Assembly: GCA_900540255.1 (NCBI GenBank)
Contig: UQFE01000001.1
Span: 151,890 to 215,889, forward strand
Direction of reading: 5' to 3'
From: an uncultured Clostridium sp.
Lineage (GTDB): Bacteria; Bacillota; Clostridia; Clostridiales; Clostridiaceae
Length of the DNA: 64,000 nucleotides
Under the pieces are notes generated by a model. It saw nothing but the letters and a program-made list of their open reading frames with translations. It did no database searches and was not told where the DNA came from. Below are positions 48,101 through 56,497 of the stretch, piece by piece (position 1 is the stretch's first letter; each line of letters begins with the position of its first letter). Both the position numbers and the translations under genes were made by a program.

Positions 48101-50668
48101 CAATGAATCATATCCCCACCACCCTTGATAATCATATCTTTCATTAGTTGTTCCAACATCAACCTTACCATTCTTAATATTGAACCATAAATGCCATTTT
48201 TCTTCACTAAATGTTTGTCCTGATTCAACAAAGTACTCCTCTGCTTTAGTCATAGCAACTTCTTGATCAATTCCTTCATTATTCATTAAATCATATACAT
48301 ATGACCAATATTCATAAGCACCAACAGTATTATATTTTCCATATCTATCAAAATAAATTGAATCATCACCTACATGATTGAAAACTCCATCTACTATTAA
48401 ATGCATACCTCTACTTTTTAATTCTGAAGTAAATTCTTTAAAATCTTTTTCTGTTCCAAACATTGGATCTAAAGTTTTATAATCTGTAGCATCATATTTA
48501 TGATTTGATGCAGCCATTGCAATAGGATTTAAATATAAGGTATTTACTCCTAGACTTTTTAGATAATCTAACTTTTCTTGAATACCTTTTATATCTCCTC
48601 CAAAAAAATCATTTGACCATATTCCATCTCCAGAATATGCACCATCAATATCATCAATATTATTTTCACCTAATCTAGGATTATCAGGAAGTGAGTTCCA
48701 TGACTTTTGAACCTCAATTGGTTCTTCACCTCTTGCATTTGTTTTTGCACTATCATTAGAAGTATCTCCATTGTTAAATCTATCTGGGAATATTTGATAT
48801 ACAACAGCTTCCTTCATCCAATCAGGAGTTTTATAGCCCTTATCATAAACCGTTAATTGGAAGAACAATCCATTCTTATCTCCTACTGTTCCTGTTTTTC
48901 CTTCATTACCATCTTCACAATAATATTTTACTGCATCTCCATCACCAGCAATAAATTTATATCCATAAACCCCAATTTCATCTGGAGTAAATGTTCCTTC
49001 CCATATATCAACTTCTTCTTCATGTAAAGTTATAGTTGACACTTTTTCCATATTGTAAAGATCTGACCTATTAGTATTTGTATTTCTAACTAATACTCTA
49101 GCATATTGTAAATCACCTTTTTGTGCATGCATTCTAACTGTTACATCAGTACCTTTTGCAACTGCACCAAATGGATATTTATAAAGACTATCCCAAGTAT
49201 TATGATAAAGCATATCACCATTTACTTGTCCATCTAAATCTGTTATTTCTTTTGATACTAAAGCTGAATGATAGCTAAATGCTTCTTTACCTTGTGATAA
49301 ATATATATCTAACGTTCCATCACTAGATACATGTCTTAAATCAATAAATCTATTATTTTCTACATCTTTTTCAGCCCATTCATTATCTCCCTCAGTTCTT
49401 TTAACAATAAATCCTAATTTAGTATCATTAACTAAATTTTTATAAACTTTAGTTGCTACTTTACCATAGCTATTTTCTGAAGTAAATTCTACTTTTTCTC
49501 CATCTGCTCCATCCAACCATGTCCATAAATTCCAATTATCATAGTCTTTTTGACTTCTTTTATAATGAATATTTAAATTTATATTTTCATATTCTTTTAT
49601 AAAAGCTCTTTGTTCAACACTCTTTGGATTTTCCTTATCACCATAAGTTACAACAATTTCATTATTATCATTATTTAATTCAGAAATTTCATATTCTAAA
49701 TTGCCAGTAGCTTTATTATCCCAACCATGGCCTTCCTTAACTATAATACCTAATTGTCCTTCTGTTACATTAGCTGGTAATTCTAATAAAGTATAAGCAC
49801 CTTCTTTATCTACATAATCAAATTCAATAAATTTTCCATTTTGACCAGGATACCATGTCCAAAATCCCCAATTATCATATTTAGTTTCGCCTTCTTTTAT
49901 AAATCTTACTTTTACTACCTTTTTATCTTGTTGATTAGGTAAGTCAGTATCTGAACCTTCTCCTACTGTAAGTAATGCATTTGAAGTAAAATTACCTTCC
50001 TCTGAATGTTTAGGATTTAAAGGATCACCTTGCCAATCCCCCCATTCTTGATCCGCAGTTTCTGGTGACCATGTTACTATTCCATATTCATAATTACCTT
50101 TTTCCACATCAATAGTTACAGACCAAATATTAAAGCTACTTTCTTTAGTCATTTCATGTAAAACTCCCCAGTCTTCATCAAAAGAACCCTTAACTGCTAC
50201 TCTAGTTTCTGTTCCATTACCTAAATAATATAATGTAACACTTCCATTGCTAACCTGTGGATTAACCACTACAGCTGGATTGTCAGCTTTTTTATATGAG
50301 TTTAACGGATCACCTTGCCAATCTCCTAATTCTTGATCTACTGTATCTGATGACCATGTTACTATTCCATATTGATTTATTCCTGATATTCCTTCAACAT
50401 TAATTGTCCAAATATCATTTTCACCTTTTTCCATATCAATTGTATTCCAATTGCTAAATTCTCCTTTTACTTTTACAGCACTTTCTGTACCATTACCTTG
50501 ATAATTAAATGTAACTGTTCCATCACTATTAATTATAGGGCTTTTTAATATAGTTTCTGCCAAAACATCAACAAAACCATTAGGAAACGGTACCAAGCTT
50601 AAACAAAAGAATACTAATGTCATAAGCGCTATTTGCCATTTGTACTTTATTACTCCTTTTTTTCTCAT
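45104..50668 (-). CDS. Sortase-anchored amylopullulanase (GH13, multimodular)
   Basis: An 1854-residue cell-wall enzyme that degrades starch, pullulan or glycogen. In order: signal peptide (1-37); two tandem X25/CBM48-like starch modules (about 40-225, each ending DWQGDPLN); two CBM41-like pullulan-binding modules (about 245-450); and an alpha-amylase N-domain. The GH13 barrel (about 620-1060) has VVYQIFPDRFNNGD, DGVFNHVGD, nucleophile Asp917 in GWRLDVANE, Glu946 in LGEIWDD, and Asp1011 in MGSHDVAR. Then come two fibronectin-III-like domains around an amylopullulanase insert, a CBM20-like module, Ig-like and DUF5011-type domains, and the sorting signal IPKTG (1821-1825), hydrophobic run and KKK tail. 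A cre site lies upstream. Pullulanase versus neopullulanase specificity is not certain. Confidence 0.92.
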   Translation of the reverse strand: MRKKGVIKYKWQIALMTLVFFCLSLVPFPNGFVDVLAETILKSPIINSDGTVTFNYQGNGTESAVKVKGEFSNWNTIDMEKGENDIWTINVEGISGINQYGIVTWSSDTVDQELGDWQGDPLNSYKKADNPAVVVNPQVSNGSVTLYYLGNGTETRVAVKGSFDEDWGVLHEMTKESSFNIWSVTIDVEKGNYEYGIVTWSPETADQEWGDWQGDPLNPKHSEEGNFTSNALLTVGEGSDTDLPNQQDKKVVKVRFIKEGETKYDNWGFWTWYPGQNGKFIEFDYVDKEGAYTLLELPANVTEGQLGIIVKEGHGWDNKATGNLEYEISELNNDNNEIVVTYGDKENPKSVEQRAFIKEYENINLNIHYKRSQKDYDNWNLWTWLDGADGEKVEFTSENSYGKVATKVYKNLVNDTKLGFIVKRTEGDNEWAEKDVENNRFIDLRHVSSDGTLDIYLSQGKEAFSYHSALVSKEITDLDGQVNGDMLYHNTWDSLYKYPFGAVAKGTDVTVRMHAQKGDLQYARVLVRNTNTNRSDLYNMEKVSTITLHEEEVDIWEGTFTPDEIGVYGYKFIAGDGDAVKYYCEDGNEGKTGTVGDKNGLFFQLTVYDKGYKTPDWMKEAVVYQIFPDRFNNGDTSNDSAKTNARGEEPIEVQKSWNSLPDNPRLGENNIDDIDGAYSGDGIWSNDFFGGDIKGIQEKLDYLKSLGVNTLYLNPIAMAASNHKYDATDYKTLDPMFGTEKDFKEFTSELKSRGMHLIVDGVFNHVGDDSIYFDRYGKYNTVGAYEYWSYVYDLMNNEGIDQEVAMTKAEEYFVESGQTFSEEKWHLWFNIKNGKVDVGTTNERYDYQGWWGYDSLPEFKSLTKDEAIELGLAKEDDEFVNKASEWNNKELVNYIYKDEDSVAKQWINWGADGWRLDVANEVDTIFWNDFRIEMKAHNENTLILGEIWDDASKYFIGDQYDSVMNYRIRATLIDYLKNGNATRLNDTLMAVYEDYPEEAFYALMNLMGSHDVARAIYILGGGSDSSERAELGSYDENLGKQRLKLAALFEFGYAGAPTIYYGDEAGVTGSKDPDCRRSYPWDNEDTSLISFYESIGTIRKENKDLFSHGDLTTLYTGDEGVYVYGRSYKDNHAVVAINPTNTDAKVTVDLKEFTGNGTNFTDGLDSSYNVTVKDGKVEITIPAMTGRMMTSTNVIKLPEAVKNVIGTEDNGKVTLKWDSVKEAKEYKVYSSSFKGSLQTEIKTVENTELTVEGLTNGNRLYFAVSVIDKDGNESPLTWSEELTPHSEITWIGNLSDVEVKKVDISTAINVSAEVYIENISNAEGVSTGLVGRLLVKYPGDKDFTLVKGSYAGEVGDNDLFTASFMANKAGKYEYKFEFTTKGSYGFNDKDSIKSTEVKTFELSAVDDGVPAEAIELETPEEQSGEVNLNWNVVGENNIALYEIVRDGVVIERIQDGSIVSYKDTDVKNKTKYNYEIIAYTNGGNAIKSNSVSVTPDLVMVEVTFKLKAPSYTPLDATITMPGAMNGWDVGSWEMSRNGAVTTDWTYTISVLEGETIEYKYVKGGSWAQEALMNYSNPKAANQSKYGCTTGEGGNEKVIVVNQGDGKMLVENEVVRWKDMPVVVLDPSTGSYTKNETITVRGNSMLDPNLTINGESVVVDENGNFAYAVKLNVGKNDIAIHIEPTEENKNNPDIFNNNEEAIGFATKDLNLEITRLEEGEEIPGPVINAEDKIVNLGDEFNPLDGVTAIDALGNDITEKIEVVENTVDTSKEGEYKVVYKVVDDNGKEATREIKVTVTKNEEGKKPGIDIKHEEDNNKPGAIPKTGGTNVIYYIGIALILIAGGMYFTFKKKNIS

Positions 50669-50721
50669 AAAATTCTCCTTCCCATTTTTTCTTAAAAAGT
50701 AACTATTAAAATCACAGCATT

Positions 50722-50735
50722 AGAAATCGTTATCA
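50722..50735. promoter_or_regulatory. cre (CcpA) site upstream of amylopullulanase
   Basis: AGAAATCGTTATCA matches the consensus TGWAANCGNTNWCA at 13 of 14 positions. It is 54 bp before the start codon, in a region otherwise nearly free of CG dinucleotides. Carbon catabolite repression of a starch-degrading enzyme is the expected biology. Confidence 0.7.
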
Positions 50736-50918
50736 TTTATTAGTTATAAACTCTCTTTAACTTCTTACTGTTTAATTAACATTACAATAATATTGTAATC
50801 TATTTTTGTATTTTTTTCTATATTTTTTATATTTTTGTAATTTATTACAAAAATATAGCTATGTACTTTTTTTTATTTATTTTTATGATATAATTTATGG
50901 TTTATTTACATTATATAA

Positions 50919-50984
50919 GGGGCTATCGTGCTAAAAATTTTATACACAATATATTGTAGTATTTATTCTTAATGCGACATCCCC
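50919..50984. repeat. MITE-like element, copy 3 (short form, 66 bp)
   Basis: The ends are GGGGCTATCGTGC and GCGACATCCCC. The two arms seen in copies 1 and 2 are joined directly through a single ACAATATATTGT core, so this is a shorter form lacking the inner spacer and second core. It lies 10 bp past the stop codon of the TIGR04086 gene. Confidence 0.8.
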
Positions 50985-50994
50985 CTTTTATCAA

Positions 50995-51375
50995 TTATCC
51001 TTCCTTTCCTAAGTTAATTCCTAACATTCCAGAAAGAATTCCTACAATTACACAAAGTAAAAATTTAACTAAATCATATAATCCTAAAGTAGCTTCAGCC
51101 CCAAATAAAATTCCAATAGCATATAAGGATATGTAAAATAAAGTTCCTACAGAAAGTCCTATTAGCCATCCTTTACGTCTATACAACTTTACTGCAAATA
51201 TTGTTCCAAATATTAAAGAAACACTTGTTATAATAACAGTAATAATACTTAACACGCTTGAATTAATATCTACAAAAGACATAACTAAAGATAATATTGA
51301 TGTTAATATTATAACTACAGCTATTGCACCTACTACCCCCTTAAGAACTGTCTTAAAGTAATCCTCTAAGTTCAT
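50995..51375 (-). CDS. TIGR04086 family membrane protein
   Basis: A 126-residue membrane protein with four hydrophobic segments (about 11-33, 42-60, 70-88 and 98-122). Its position after yajC and its size match the TIGR04086 clostridial family, whose function is unknown. ATG 51375 is the start, eight bases after GGAGG; a GTG at 51384 lies within that ribosome binding site. The site is buried in a perfect hairpin (next feature). In many clostridia the following genes are scfA/scfB of the SCIFF peptide and secDF; here they are replaced by a MITE-like copy and the amylopullulanase. Confidence 0.8.
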   Translation of the reverse strand: MNLEDYFKTVLKGVVGAIAVVIILTSILSLVMSFVDINSSVLSIITVIITSVSLIFGTIFAVKLYRRKGWLIGLSVGTLFYISLYAIGILFGAEATLGLYDLVKFLLCVIVGILSGMLGINLGKEG

Positions 51376-51383
51376 AAAAAACA

Positions 51384-51418
51384 CCTCCTTTTAGTTCATT
51401 CTATGACCTAAAAGGAGG
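51384..51418 (-). promoter_or_regulatory. Hairpin masking the ribosome binding site of the TIGR04086 gene
   Basis: On the minus strand CCTCCTTTTAG, a 13-nt loop and CTAAAAGGAGG form a perfect 11-bp stem. The 3' arm is the ribosome binding site itself, followed by TG, six T and the start codon. It can act as an RBS-sequestering switch or as an intrinsic terminator/attenuator after yajC. Confidence 0.7.
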
Positions 51419-51431
51419 CATTATTCTTTAA

Positions 51432-51707
51432 TTATACAGCTTCTTTATTTAATTTTTGTGCTATAGCATTTTTAGTTATTCTAAATCTTACTCTATCTGG
51501 ACCTGATTGAATAACCATTTGATCATCTTCAATTGTGATTATTTTACCAACAATCCCGCCTCTTGTTAAAACTTGATCATTTACTTTTAATTCTGATAAC
51601 ATAGTATTATACTTCTTTGTTCTTTTCTTTTCTGGTAATATTAATAAGAAGTACATAATTGCAAACATTGCTACTAAAGGTAATATTGTCGCTAATAATT
51701 GTGCCAT
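51432..51707 (-). CDS. yajC: Preprotein translocase subunit YajC
   Basis: A 91-residue single-span membrane protein that associates with SecDF. It has an N-terminal transmembrane segment (about 2-22), then the conserved PEKKRTKKYNTMLSELKVNDQVLTRGGIVGKI, followed by a small beta-rich tail. Full length. The start follows AAGGGAAGGG. It follows tgt by about 145 bp in the ruvAB-queA-tgt-yajC order typical of Firmicutes; secD/secF are not in the window. Confidence 0.95.
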   Translation of the reverse strand: MAQLLATILPLVAMFAIMYFLLILPEKKRTKKYNTMLSELKVNDQVLTRGGIVGKIITIEDDQMVIQSGPDRVRFRITKNAIAQKLNKEAV

Positions 51708-51851
51708 TAAAAATCCCTTCCCTTCACATTTATCTTTAAGGATACATAGTAATATTTACTATGTAATAAATACTATACTTTATTTAAAATTATATGTCAA
51801 TTCTATGAATAAACCCAATATAATTCTTAATAATTTATTAATAAAACTAAT

Positions 51852-52991
51852 TTATTTTTTACAATTCCATTCTCTTAATTTTTGTTCCTTAAATTCGCTA
51901 TAAGTTCCATTATCTATTGCTGTTCTTATATCAGCCATAAGTTTATTATAGAAATATAAATTATGTAATACACATAATCTTAAGGCTAACATTTCCTTTG
52001 CCTTAAATAAATGTCTTATATAACTTCTTGTATAATTTTTACATGCAGGACATTCACATCCTTCATCTATTGGTCTTTCATCTAATTCAAACTTAGCATT
52101 CATTAAGTTTATTTTACCTTCTGATGTAAATACATGACCATGTCTTCCATTTCTAGCTGGAAGCACACAATCAAAGAAATCTACACCTCTATCAACTGCT
52201 TCTAATATATTTTCTGGCGTTCCAACACCCATTAAATATATTGGCTTATCTTCTGGTAAATACGGCACTACTGCATCAATGATTCTATACATTTCTTCAT
52301 GAGTTTCTCCAACAGCTAAACCACCAATTGCATATCCATCCATATCTAGTTTTGCTAAATGTTTAGCATGCTCTATTCTTATGTCTTCATAACATCCACC
52401 TTGGTTAATACCAAAAAGCATTTGTTCTTTATTTATTGTATCAGGTAATGAATTTAATCTATTCATTTCAGCTATACATCTATCTAACCATCTGTTCGTT
52501 CTTGCAACTGAATTTATTACGTATTCTCTAGTTGATGGATTTGGTATACATTCATCAAAAGCCATAGCTATTGTTGATGCTAAATTGCTTTGAATTTGCA
52601 TAGATTCTTCTGGTCCCATGAATATTTTTTTACCATCTATGTGAGAATTAAAATAAACTCCTTCTTCCTTAATTTTTCTCATTGAAGATAATGAAAATAC
52701 TTGGAATCCACCTGAATCTGTTAATATTGGTCTATCCCAATTCATAAACTTATGTAATCCACCCATTTTACCAACAACCTTATCTCCAGGTCTTAAATGT
52801 AAGTGATATGTATTTGAAAGTTCAACTTGACATCCAATTTCCTTTAAATCCATTGATGAAACTCCACCTTTAATTGCAGCTAAAGTTCCAACATTCATAA
52901 ATACTGGTGTTTCTATTGTTCCATGGGGTGTTTCAAATCTTCCTCTTCTTGCTTTGCCATCTTTTTTTAATAGAGTATATCTTTTACTCAA
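51852..52991 (-). CDS. tgt: Queuine tRNA-ribosyltransferase
   Basis: Exchanges guanine 34 for preQ1 in tRNAs with GUN anticodons. The 379-residue barrel shows DSGGFQVFSLSSM (with the active-site Asp), the nucleophile region GVDFFDCVLPARNGRHG, and the zinc site CECPACKNYTRSYIRH. The start is TTG at 52991 behind AAGGACGTG. Operon with queA (28 bp gap). The substrate preQ1 is probably salvaged, since queT with a preQ1 riboswitch is nearby. Confidence 0.96.
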   Translation of the reverse strand: MSKRYTLLKKDGKARRGRFETPHGTIETPVFMNVGTLAAIKGGVSSMDLKEIGCQVELSNTYHLHLRPGDKVVGKMGGLHKFMNWDRPILTDSGGFQVFSLSSMRKIKEEGVYFNSHIDGKKIFMGPEESMQIQSNLASTIAMAFDECIPNPSTREYVINSVARTNRWLDRCIAEMNRLNSLPDTINKEQMLFGINQGGCYEDIRIEHAKHLAKLDMDGYAIGGLAVGETHEEMYRIIDAVVPYLPEDKPIYLMGVGTPENILEAVDRGVDFFDCVLPARNGRHGHVFTSEGKINLMNAKFELDERPIDEGCECPACKNYTRSYIRHLFKAKEMLALRLCVLHNLYFYNKLMADIRTAIDNGTYSEFKEQKLREWNCKK

Positions 52992-53019
52992 AACTTCACG
53001 TCCTTTTTTACTTATGTAT

Positions 53020-54045
53020 TTATTTTATTATCATTGAATCTCCAAAAGAGAAGAATCTATATCTTTCTTTTACAGCTTCATTATAAGCATTCATTACTTT
53101 TTCTTTTCCTGATAATGCAGAAACTAACATTATTAATGTTGATTCTGGTAAATGGAAATTAGTTATAAGTTTATCCACAACCTTAAACTCATATCCTGGA
53201 TAAATGAAAATATTAGTCCAACCACTTTGTGCCTTAACAAAACCATTTTCATCTCCAATTGTTTCTAATGTTCTTGTAGATGTTGTACCAACTGAAATAA
53301 TCTTATTACCACGCTTTTTAGTATCGTTTATTATTTTAGCATCATCTTCTTCTAAATGATAAAATTCAGAATGCATAACATGTTCATTTACATCATCAAC
53401 TTTAACTGGTCTAAATGTTCCAAGTCCTACATGAAGTGTAACATATGCTATATTAACTCCTTTTTTCTTTACTTCTTCTAAAAGTTCTTTAGTAAAATGT
53501 AATCCTGCTGTTGGTGCTGCTGCTGAACCTTGTTCCTTAGAATAAACTGTTTGATATCTTTCTTTATCATCAAGTCTTTCAGTTATATATGGTGGTAATG
53601 GCATTTCTCCTAATTCATCTAATACTTGTTCAAATATTCCATCATAAGAAAATTCAATAATTCTATTTCCTTCTTCTACAATATCAACAACTTTACATTT
53701 TAATTTACCTTTTCCAAATACAAATTCAGTTCCAATCTTTGCTCTCTTACCAGGCTTAGCTAAGCATTCCCATTTGTCTCCTTCAATTCTTTTAAGAAGT
53801 AAAAATTCAATTTTACCACCACTTTCAGCCTTCTCTCCTATAAGTCTAGCTGGCATTACTCTAGTATTATTTAAAACTAAAGTATCTCCTGGATTTAAAT
53901 ATTCAATAACATTATAAAAATGTTTATGTTCTATTTTTCCAGTTTCCTTATCTAAAACCATTAATTTAGAATAATCTCTCTTTTCTAAAGGATGTTGAGC
54001 TATTAGCTCTTCTGGTAAGTAAAAATCAAAATCACTTGTTTTCAT
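53020..54045 (-). CDS. queA: S-adenosylmethionine:tRNA ribosyltransferase-isomerase
   Basis: Adds the epoxycyclopentane ring to preQ1-34 in tRNA, making epoxyqueuosine. The 341-residue sequence has [19 protein letters not shown] at the start, [32 protein letters not shown] and GTTSTRTLE, all QueA hallmarks. AGGAG precedes the ATG. It starts 11 bp after ruvB ends, so all five genes from ruvA to tgt look co-transcribed. Confidence 0.96.
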   Translation of the reverse strand: MKTSDFDFYLPEELIAQHPLEKRDYSKLMVLDKETGKIEHKHFYNVIEYLNPGDTLVLNNTRVMPARLIGEKAESGGKIEFLLLKRIEGDKWECLAKPGKRAKIGTEFVFGKGKLKCKVVDIVEEGNRIIEFSYDGIFEQVLDELGEMPLPPYITERLDDKERYQTVYSKEQGSAAAPTAGLHFTKELLEEVKKKGVNIAYVTLHVGLGTFRPVKVDDVNEHVMHSEFYHLEEDDAKIINDTKKRGNKIISVGTTSTRTLETIGDENGFVKAQSGWTNIFIYPGYEFKVVDKLITNFHLPESTLIMLVSALSGKEKVMNAYNEAVKERYRFFSFGDSMIIK

Positions 54046-54056
54046 TATATATTCTC

Positions 54057-55088
54057 CTAACTTTCAAAAAAACTAGTTTGTCTTTTTGTATCTTTTTTAA
54101 CTCTTGTTCGTCCTAAATGACTATATGCTTTATCTGTAGCCGTTCTTCCTCTTGCAGTTCTTACAATAAAGCCCTTTTGCAATAAGTAAGGTTCATAAAC
54201 ATCTTCAATTGTTCCAAGTTCTTCACCAATAAAATAAGATAATGTTTCTATACCAACAGGTCCCCCATTAAAGTTATCTATTATTGCTTCTAAAATCTTA
54301 TTATCAACTCTATCAAACCCTTGGGCATCTACTTCTAATAATTCTAAAGCAGCTTTTGCTTCTTTAAAGCTTATTAATGAATCAGAATATACCTCAGCAT
54401 AATCCCTAACCCTTTTTAATAATCTATTTGCTATTCTTGGAGTTCCTCTTGACCTTCTTGCAATTTCATAAGCTCCTTCTTCTGTTATATTACAATTTAA
54501 AACTAAAGCAGAACGAACAATAATTTCTTTTAATTGCTCTTCTGTATAATATACCATATCACATAAAACCCCAAATCTATCTCTTAATGGAGATGTAAGC
54601 ATTCCTACCCTAGTAGTTGCTCCTATTAAAGTAAAATGAGGTAAATCTAATCTAATTGATTTTGCTGCTGCTCCTTTACCTATAACTATATCTAATGCAT
54701 AATCCTCCATAGCAGGATATAAAATTTCTTCAACACTTCTATTTAATCTATGTATTTCATCTATAAATAAAACATCATTATCTTTTAGTGTTGTTAATAT
54801 AGCCGCCAAATCTCCTGCTCTTTCAATTGCTGGTCCAGAAGTAATTTTTAAATCTCCACCCATTTCTTTTGCTATTATATTAGCTAAAGTTGTTTTACCT
54901 AATCCTGGTGGGCCATATAACAATACATGATCTAAAGCTTCATTTCTCTTTTTTGCAGCAGTAATAAATATATTTAATCGTTCTTTTACTTTATCTTGCC
55001 CTATATATTCATTAATTCTTTGAGGCCTTAGGCTTAATTCACTATTTCCATCTTCCAAAATCTCATTTGGAGTGATGATTCTTTCCAA
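54057..55088 (-). CDS. ruvB: Holliday junction branch migration ATPase RuvB
   Basis: The motor of the RuvAB complex. It is a 343-residue AAA+ ATPase with Walker [12 protein letters not shown], Walker [13 protein letters not shown], sensor 1 [18 protein letters not shown] and the arginine finger. A winged-helix C-terminus ([17 protein letters not shown]) follows. The start is TTG at 55088 behind GAGGTGATATA. It is 12 bp after ruvA in the same operon. Confidence 0.96.
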   Translation of the reverse strand: MERIITPNEILEDGNSELSLRPQRINEYIGQDKVKERLNIFITAAKKRNEALDHVLLYGPPGLGKTTLANIIAKEMGGDLKITSGPAIERAGDLAAILTTLKDNDVLFIDEIHRLNRSVEEILYPAMEDYALDIVIGKGAAAKSIRLDLPHFTLIGATTRVGMLTSPLRDRFGVLCDMVYYTEEQLKEIIVRSALVLNCNITEEGAYEIARRSRGTPRIANRLLKRVRDYAEVYSDSLISFKEAKAALELLEVDAQGFDRVDNKILEAIIDNFNGGPVGIETLSYFIGEELGTIEDVYEPYLLQKGFIVRTARGRTATDKAYSHLGRTRVKKDTKRQTSFFES

Positions 55089-55100
55089 AATATATCACCT

Positions 55101-55706
55101 CTATCCCATTAATACTCTTAAACATTCCTTAATTATATTTTCAACTGATTCATGTTTATTTACTTTCTTTAATGTGTTTTCAGCTTCTTTTTCTGAATAT
55201 CCTAATGCTAATAATGCCCCTAATGCTTCTTCAACTGAATTTGCATTATTTGGAATAATATCTTCAAATCCTTCTTGAATATCAACGCCTTGTGTCACTT
55301 CTTCTGTTTTGATTTTATCTTTTAATTCTAAAATTATTCTTCCTGCAGTTTTCTTTCCAATTCCAGGTGCTCTACATAAATGTTTATCATCTTCCATAAT
55401 AATAGCATATTTTAAATTGTTTATTCTGCTTATAGAAAGTAAAGATAATGCTGCTTTTGCTCCAACCCCACTAATTGAAATTAATAATTTAAACATTTCT
55501 AGTTCTTCTCTATCTTTAAATCCATATAATCCTATAAAATCTTCTCTAACTATTTGCTCTAAATACAACATAATTTCTTCATTAACCTTTGGCATTTCTG
55601 CCATTGTTGCTCCTGAAGTAAAAATCTTATATCCTATCCCATTATTCTCCACTATTATATAATCTTTATTTATCCCAATATATCTTCCTTTAATATATTC
55701 GTACAT
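55101..55706 (-). CDS. ruvA: Holliday junction binding protein RuvA
   Basis: Holds the four-way junction in a square-planar form for RuvB. The 201-residue protein has an N-terminal OB fold (MYEYIKGRYIGINKDYIIVENNG in outline), tandem helix-hairpin-helix motifs (LISISGVGAKAALSLLS, LCRAPGIGKKTAGRIILELK) and the C-terminal RuvB-binding helices (ALGYSEKEAENTL). First gene of the operon; the start follows AGGGGGA. Confidence 0.96.
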   Translation of the reverse strand: MYEYIKGRYIGINKDYIIVENNGIGYKIFTSGATMAEMPKVNEEIMLYLEQIVREDFIGLYGFKDREELEMFKLLISISGVGAKAALSLLSISRINNLKYAIIMEDDKHLCRAPGIGKKTAGRIILELKDKIKTEEVTQGVDIQEGFEDIIPNNANSVEEALGALLALGYSEKEAENTLKKVNKHESVENIIKECLRVLMG

Positions 55707-55846
55707 TTTTATCCCCCTACATTTAATCCAATAGATTAAAAACTGTTAATATTATAATTAATATTTTGTTTAATTATAATTTAAAAACTATCTTCTTCAT
55801 TAACCTAACTTATACTTTAACATTTTGAAAGAATTTTTTCAATAAT

Positions 55847-55887
55847 AAAGAGTTATGCTAAAAACCTTATTTTTAGCATAACTCTTT
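55847..55887. terminator. Strong intrinsic terminator upstream of ruvA
   Basis: A perfect 17-bp stem: AAAGAGTTATGCTAAAA (55847-55863) with TTTTAGCATAACTCTTT (55871-55887). It closes the 138-residue gene upstream of the ruvAB operon. Confidence 0.9.
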
Positions 55888-55892
55888 AACTT

Positions 55893-56309
55893 TTAACCTT
55901 TAGTATATTCTCCATAAGGCTCCATTATATCTGTTGAATCACTATTGGTAAATATATTATCTATACCATAATCATAAATGTTAATATCTATTTTATTTGA
56001 AAGTAATTTAGAAATTAACTCTTCTTTTTCTTCTTGAAAAATTCCTTCATTTTGAATTTTCTCAATTATATTATATGTATTATATAATCTACATTCTCCC
56101 TCTTCTACTCCACTTTTATAACTTAAAACATCTGAAATATCATCAAAATCTTCTATCAAATCTTTATATGCTCCAATTACATCTGTACTTATTGTTTTTT
56201 TATAATAATAATTATTTACATATCCCTTAGCACTTTCAATATCTTCAAATCCTCTTACATTACCACTAGGCATTACTAATAAATAATCGAAGTTTGGTAT
56301 ATTACTCAT
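55893..56309 (-). CDS. Hypothetical protein (138 aa)
   Basis: I place the start at ATG 56309 (MSNIPNFDYLLVMPSGNVRGF), with AAGGAGG eight bases upstream; a further nine in-frame codons reach 56336 across that site. The protein is soluble, acidic, Asp/Asn/Tyr rich and probably mixed alpha/beta. I recognise no family. It is the last of three small unrelated hypothetical genes on this strand, each with its own ribosome binding site. Confidence 0.65.
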   Translation of the reverse strand: MSNIPNFDYLLVMPSGNVRGFEDIESAKGYVNNYYYKKTISTDVIGAYKDLIEDFDDISDVLSYKSGVEEGECRLYNTYNIIEKIQNEGIFQEEKEELISKLLSNKIDINIYDYGIDNIFTNSDSTDIMEPYGEYTKG

Positions 56310-56390
56310 CTTCTTCGCCTCCTTATTTAGTTGCATTAATATTTTTCCCTATGTCCACATTGTTATACGAGTTTGTATTTTCCTATAATG

Positions 56391-56434
56391 AAAGAGATTA
56401 TAAACAGAAACCAAATTCTATTTATAATCTCTTT
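56391..56434. terminator. Intrinsic terminator
   Basis: A perfect 14-bp stem: AAAGAGATTATAAA (56391-56404) and TTTATAATCTCTTT (56421-56434). The T run is inside the stem end. It lies downstream of the 214-residue membrane protein gene. Confidence 0.7.
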
Positions 56435-56497
56435 CAATGTAAAATATATTAAACAAACAATTCTTGTTATTAAAAATATAATTTATTAGTGTTAATA

